Assembly (NCBI GenBank): GCA_942493345.1
Contig: OW818695.1
Coordinates: 4,030,001 to 4,094,000 of the forward strand
Length of the DNA stretch: 64,000 nt
Reading direction: 5' to 3'
Source: GWE2-42-39 sp942493345
Lineage (GTDB): Bacteria > Bacteroidota > Bacteroidia > Bacteroidales > Prolixibacteraceae
Positions 60,691 through 64,000 of this stretch are shown here, in pieces. A model generated the notes under the pieces. That model was not told the origin of the DNA and did no database searches. It saw nothing but the letters and a program-made list of their open reading frames with translations. The first letter of the stretch is position 1. The number at the start of each line of letters is the position of its first letter. The position numbers and the translations under genes were made by a program.

Positions 60691-61164
60691 ATGAAATCAG
60701 TTTTCTTCTTATTATTAATGGTTATTATTTCAATAGTTATGGCTCAGGAAATAAAGAAGGAGAATACCTATAATACATTGACCGAATTTGAAAAATTAGT
60801 GATGATCAATAAAGGGACAGAGCGTCCGTTTTCGGGAGAATATTACACTTACAATAAGGACGGCACGTATCTGTGCAAACAGTGTAACGCCCCGCTGTAC
60901 CGTTCTTCCGACAAATTTGATGCACATTGTGGCTGGCCTTCTTTCGATGATGAGATTGAAGGAGCCGTAAAGAAAGTCCCCGATACTGACGGCCGGAGAA
61001 CAGAAATTGTTTGCGCCAATTGTGGTGGACATTTGGGACATGTGTTTTATGGTGAAGGTTTTACCCGTAAAAACATCAGGCATTGTGTCAATTCGGTTTC
61101 CCTGAATTTTATTTCTGCTCCTTCAGACAGTTCTCAAGTCAAAAAATTAAAACCATCTCGATAA
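60691..61164 (+). CDS. msrB: Secreted peptide-methionine (R)-S-oxide reductase
   Basis: A 157-residue MsrB with a signal peptide (MKSVFFLLLMVIISIVMAQ). Zinc cysteines 62/65 (CKQC) and 108/111 (CANC), Cys80 in AHCGWPSF, and catalytic Cys132 in RHCVNSVSLNF are all present. It repairs oxidised methionine of exported proteins. Most MsrB enzymes are cytoplasmic; export needs an electron donor outside, which the window does not show. Confidence 0.93.
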   Translation: MKSVFFLLLMVIISIVMAQEIKKENTYNTLTEFEKLVMINKGTERPFSGEYYTYNKDGTYLCKQCNAPLYRSSDKFDAHCGWPSFDDEIEGAVKKVPDTDGRRTEIVCANCGGHLGHVFYGEGFTRKNIRHCVNSVSLNFISAPSDSSQVKKLKPSR

Positions 61165-61414
61165 CTATTTTTCTGTTTATTATATTCAAAAAAAAATCGC
61201 AACCCAATCTTCTTTTTTTTGAATTTTATCGGTTCAAAATTCAATATCCCACTTATCAGCTACAAGTATCGCTGAATACAGTGAATATATTTTATAACAT
61301 ATCTTCAAATTTTTCTGTCTGATATGCTGCGTTTTACAAAGAACAAAAAGAGAAAAAACGCTCGAACATTATTAAATTCTTAATAATTCTTAAAAAATGT
61401 AAAGAAAGAAATAC
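61165..61414. other. AT-rich intergenic region after msrB
   Basis: About 250 bases without a gene, followed by a possible small-RNA unit. I see no terminator for msrB directly behind its stop. Confidence 0.5.
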
Positions 61415-61560
61415 TATATTAGCATCGCTTTTTTGATAAAGGCTTTTAAATTAAAACATTGAATCTCTACCTTTTCTCTTTTAACCAATATCTATTTTCC
61501 GATCTAGCTAAACTAAATTATGGACAACGGGTTATCCTACAGGTAACCCGCTTTTCTTTA
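61415..61560 (+). ncRNA. Candidate small RNA unit (promoter-like element and terminator-like hairpin, no gene)
   Basis: TATATTAG at 61415-61422 resembles the -7 element with one mismatch. About 105 bases later a hairpin CGGGTTA/TAACCCG (61528-61534 and 61544-61550) with a 9-base loop is followed by CTTTTCTTTA. No credible reading frame lies between. It does not match tmRNA, RNase P or SRP RNA landmarks. Confidence 0.35.
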
Positions 61561-61794
61561 TATATCCGACATAGTAATAAATTTTGCACCACCGAGATTA
61601 CCAAAGAACCTATTTTTACATTCAACTTTTTCAAAAAAATCGTTTCTTTTCAGGTTATAAAAGAAAGAAGAAAACTAAGTGAAATTAACAACCCGCTATG
61701 CATTAGGTTGCAGACTGATTGACGACTTCGTTGAAATGATTTCAGCTATTTTATAGCTTATTTATAGTCCTTTAATATTTGCGATTTCTCTTGA
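61561..61794. other. AT-rich region between candidate RNA and kdsA
   Basis: About 230 bases without a credible gene or clear structure. kdsA, on the minus strand, ends at 61795. Confidence 0.5.
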
Positions 61795-62601
61795 TTAAAA
61801 ACCTCGGACAACTTGCCTGATCTTTACCAGTTTAGTCAGCAAATCTTCCAGCAAATCGAGCCGGAGCATGTTGGCGCCATCCGATTTGGCAACAGCCGGG
61901 TTCGGGTGGGTTTCAATGAAAATACCATCCACACCAACGGCGATGCCTGCTTTGGCAATAGTCTCAATCAATTCGGGCTTGCCACCGGTAACTCCGCTGC
62001 TTTGATTGGGCTGCTGCAACGAATGGGTAATATCCAAAATCACGGGGCAATTATTTTTTTGCATCTCCGGAATTCCGCGATAGTCGACAATCAAATCCTG
62101 GTAGCCGAAAGTTGTTCCGCGTTCGGTGAGCATCACGTTATTGTTGCCGCTGTCGCGCACTTTATTCACTGCAAACTGCATGGAATCGGCAGCTAAAAAC
62201 TGACCCTTTTTAATATTGACAACTTTCCCGGTTTTCGCCGCAGCCACCAGCAAATCGGTCTGACGGCAAAGGAAAGCTGGAATCTGGAGCACATCGACAT
62301 ATTCGGCAGCCATTGCAGCTTCTTCGGCCGAATGAATATCAGTCACCACCGGAATATTGAACGTATCGCCCACTTTTTTCAGGATTCGCAGGGCTTTTTC
62401 ATCGCCAATTCCCGAAAATGAATCGATGCGCGAACGGTTTGCCTTCCGGTACGAACCTTTGAAAACAAAAGGAATATGCAAACGATCGGTTATTTCAACA
62501 ATTTTCGCGGCAATTTTGAGGGTCATTTCCTCGCCTTCAATCACACATGGACCGGCAAGCAACAAAAAGTTCTCACCCTCATATTTTAATTTTGGAATCA
62601 T
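61795..62601 (-). CDS. kdsA: 3-deoxy-8-phosphooctulonate (KDO-8-P) synthase
   Basis: A 268-residue TIM-barrel enzyme combining arabinose 5-phosphate and PEP for the inner core of lipopolysaccharide. FLLLAGPCVIEGEEMTLKIAAKI, FVFKGSYRKANRSRIDSFSG, VVTDIHSAEEAAMAAEYVDVLQIPAFLCRQTDLLVAAAKTGKVVNIKKGQFLA and GVDGIFIETHPNPAVAKSDGANML carry the conserved residues. Length is slightly below the E. coli protein. Confidence 0.96.
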   Translation of the reverse strand: MIPKLKYEGENFLLLAGPCVIEGEEMTLKIAAKIVEITDRLHIPFVFKGSYRKANRSRIDSFSGIGDEKALRILKKVGDTFNIPVVTDIHSAEEAAMAAEYVDVLQIPAFLCRQTDLLVAAAKTGKVVNIKKGQFLAADSMQFAVNKVRDSGNNNVMLTERGTTFGYQDLIVDYRGIPEMQKNNCPVILDITHSLQQPNQSSGVTGGKPELIETIAKAGIAVGVDGIFIETHPNPAVAKSDGANMLRLDLLEDLLTKLVKIRQVVRGF

Positions 62602-62688
62602 GCTTTTAATTTTTGTACGAAGATAAAAATTAGTGTCGAGTAAGGTCGAATATGAAAGTGAATTTCTTCGGACTGCATTAATTTCAAA

Positions 62689-63567
62689 TCAATAATCAGA
62701 AGGAACCAGACATTTCAAGCCTTTTGGAACAATCCTGATTTCAACTCTGCCGACACAGCGATTTACCAACTCACCATCTATCTGGAAATAATTCAGGGCA
62801 GGACGAAATTCCACCGCCATTTTTTTCACCCGATGCCGGATGTACTGAGGATGATCCGATGGTTTCCGTAGAATCAAATAAATTGCTTTAAACATATTCC
62901 GGCTGTCGATAATAAGCAAATCCAGAAACCCATCTTCGGCTTCAATTCCGGAAGCAATTTTCACATTGTACCCGTATTGGCTGGTATTGAATATGGAAAA
63001 TAAATACGGTCGAACCTCCAACGTTCGGTCGTTCAGAAGAACCGTGCAACACGGTGGTTTAAAAGTAAATATGTTTTTTATTCCGGCTACGAAATAAGAG
63101 AAAAAACCTCTCGTTTTCGTTGATACAGCATTAAAAATTATGTCTGAATCAATCGCAAATCCAGTATTACTCAGAAATATCTGATTGTTGACGACACCTA
63201 CATCAACATTTGCTATTTTCCCTGAAACGATTGTTTCAAGAGCATTTTTCACAGGAAATGGTATTTTAAAATGACGGGCAAATCCATTTCCCGATCCAAT
63301 GGGAATCATGCCCAAAACAATATCGGAACCAGCAAGTGCACCGGCAACTTCATTCAATGTTCCATCTCCGCCGGCAGCCACCACAATATTGGCCTTCCAT
63401 TCAATTGCCTTTGCAACAAGTTCGCGTGCATGATTCGGGTATTCAGTAAAATGAATTTCATATTCATATCCATTTCGGGAACTAAAAAAACGTTCAATAA
63501 TTTCACCGACAGTCGAATTATCGCCGGTTCCGGATATGCGATTAATAATGAAAAACAGTTTTACCAT
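62689..63567 (-). CDS. Diacylglycerol kinase-like lipid kinase (YegS family)
   Basis: A 292-residue protein of the DAGK catalytic family. FFIINRISGTGDNS at the N-terminus, VVAAGGDGTLNEVAGAL for nucleotide binding, and GMIPIGSGNGFARHFKIP are conserved. It may phosphorylate diacylglycerol or another lipid. Bacteroidota sphingolipids make a sphingoid-base kinase another option, but nothing here decides. Confidence 0.88.
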   Translation of the reverse strand: MVKLFFIINRISGTGDNSTVGEIIERFFSSRNGYEYEIHFTEYPNHARELVAKAIEWKANIVVAAGGDGTLNEVAGALAGSDIVLGMIPIGSGNGFARHFKIPFPVKNALETIVSGKIANVDVGVVNNQIFLSNTGFAIDSDIIFNAVSTKTRGFFSYFVAGIKNIFTFKPPCCTVLLNDRTLEVRPYLFSIFNTSQYGYNVKIASGIEAEDGFLDLLIIDSRNMFKAIYLILRKPSDHPQYIRHRVKKMAVEFRPALNYFQIDGELVNRCVGRVEIRIVPKGLKCLVPSDY

Positions 63568-63600
63568 ACAACTATTCAGAGATTTTAACAGCCCAAAAAC

Positions 63601-64000
63601 TTACTTTGCGCGATACAACATTTTTTGATACTGGTGCGATGCCACCATCTGATATGCACGTGCGTCATTTAAAAATTCCTCATCAATGGCTTGTTCTATG
63701 GCCTGTCCGTCTGCGCAAAGTTCAAACTGTTTGAAAACACTTCCCGGCTGCAAAACAATCATTTTATTTTCAACCCTGTACGCAAACGATGAGTAAAACT
63801 GCATAAAACTTCGCCCCGGCACAGAGTCTGGTAATTGCATCAGGTCATGTCCGAATGCCGGTATTTCACAATCGACGCCTGCAAGGTCCAACAAGGTAGG
63901 AACCAAATCGAGTTGGCTGCACAGTTTCGTATATTTTGAAGGATTGATTCCGGGTGCAACAACGACAGCCGGAATATGAAATTTATGCACCGGCACCAGC
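63601..64000 (-). CDS. C-terminal part of a sulfatase-fold / LTA synthase-like protein (partial)
   Basis: The frame runs off the right edge; about 133 residues are seen. KFHIPAVVVAPGINPSKYTKLCSQLDLVPTLLDLAGVD is the end of an alkaline-phosphatase-superfamily domain, as in sulfatases, LTA synthases and phosphoglycerol transferases. The C-terminal tail (FEL..AIEQAIDEEFLNDARAYQMVASHQYQKMLYRAK) resembles membrane LTA synthase-like proteins of Bacteroidota. The catalytic Thr/Ser part lies outside the window. Confidence 0.82.
   Translation of the reverse strand, partial: LVPVHKFHIPAVVVAPGINPSKYTKLCSQLDLVPTLLDLAGVDCEIPAFGHDLMQLPDSVPGRSFMQFYSSFAYRVENKMIVLQPGSVFKQFELCADGQAIEQAIDEEFLNDARAYQMVASHQYQKMLYRAK

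Noticed and set aside
61459..61722. Small open frame of 87 codons in the region left of kdsA
   Set aside because: It runs through the terminator-like hairpin, has no ribosome binding site and an AT-driven composition.

Overview
The window looks like a chromosome segment of an anaerobic or facultative Bacteroidota, most likely of the Marinilabiliales/Prolixibacteraceae type. This is an inference from several signals: Bacteroidota-type promoters (TTTG, about 19 bases, TAnnTTTG) stand in front of several genes; the gene orders recN / DUF4835 / coaBC / omega-like / bamD and uppS / bamA / two skp genes / murI are Bacteroidota-like; and DUF5606, DUF6089, DUF4861 and TonB-dependent receptors with carboxypeptidase-like plugs are present. 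There is one tRNA (Pro, GGG) and no rRNA, CRISPR array, prophage or intact insertion sequence.

Layout. 1-4.4 kb: end of an unknown gene, a mosaic of intergenic repeats, rlmB, an ABC-F ATPase and an MFS transporter. 4.5-13.7 kb: a six-gene minus-strand cluster of redox proteins (Tat-type ferredoxin, NosR/NapH-like membrane Fe-S protein, membrane-anchored PQQ-like propeller, NuoE-NuoF fusion, NuoG-like flavoprotein, secreted PQQ-like propeller), interrupted by four different palindromic repeats. 14-27 kb: accessory genes including an M23/LysM peptidase, a lipoprotein propeller, an ECF sigma factor, two TonB-dependent receptors, photolyase, threonine aldolase and rhomboid protease. 27-37 kb: housekeeping genes (nusB, yajC, recN, coaBC, omega-like, bamD, an alpha-oxoamine synthase, trxB). 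37-42 kb: tRNA-Pro in AT-rich DNA, a WecA-like transferase and a secreted FAD oxidoreductase. 41-50 kb: cell-envelope genes (murI, two skp, bamA, uppS, DUF6089), nadK and pdxJ. 51-56.4 kb: an unsaturated-uronate operon (GH88, kduI, kduD, DUF4861) under a divergent LacI regulator with a visible operator. 56.5-64 kb: aminotransferase, class I fumarase, secreted msrB, kdsA, a lipid kinase and the end of a sulfatase-fold protein.

The most unusual part is the 4.5-13.7 kb redox cluster. Its soluble half resembles the NADH-linked, possibly electron-bifurcating NuoF-family complexes (HydABC, or the Sporomusa Stn transhydrogenase) but has no hydrogenase, and its flavoprotein seems to lack the NAD(P)H-binding subdomain. 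Its membrane half resembles NapGH/NosR modules but has no terminal reductase. Two PQQ-like propellers are part of the set. I found no described system that matches this combination. The second notable item is coaBC, which is split by a frameshift at a ten-A run and also lacks the usual clamp cysteine of the decarboxylase domain.
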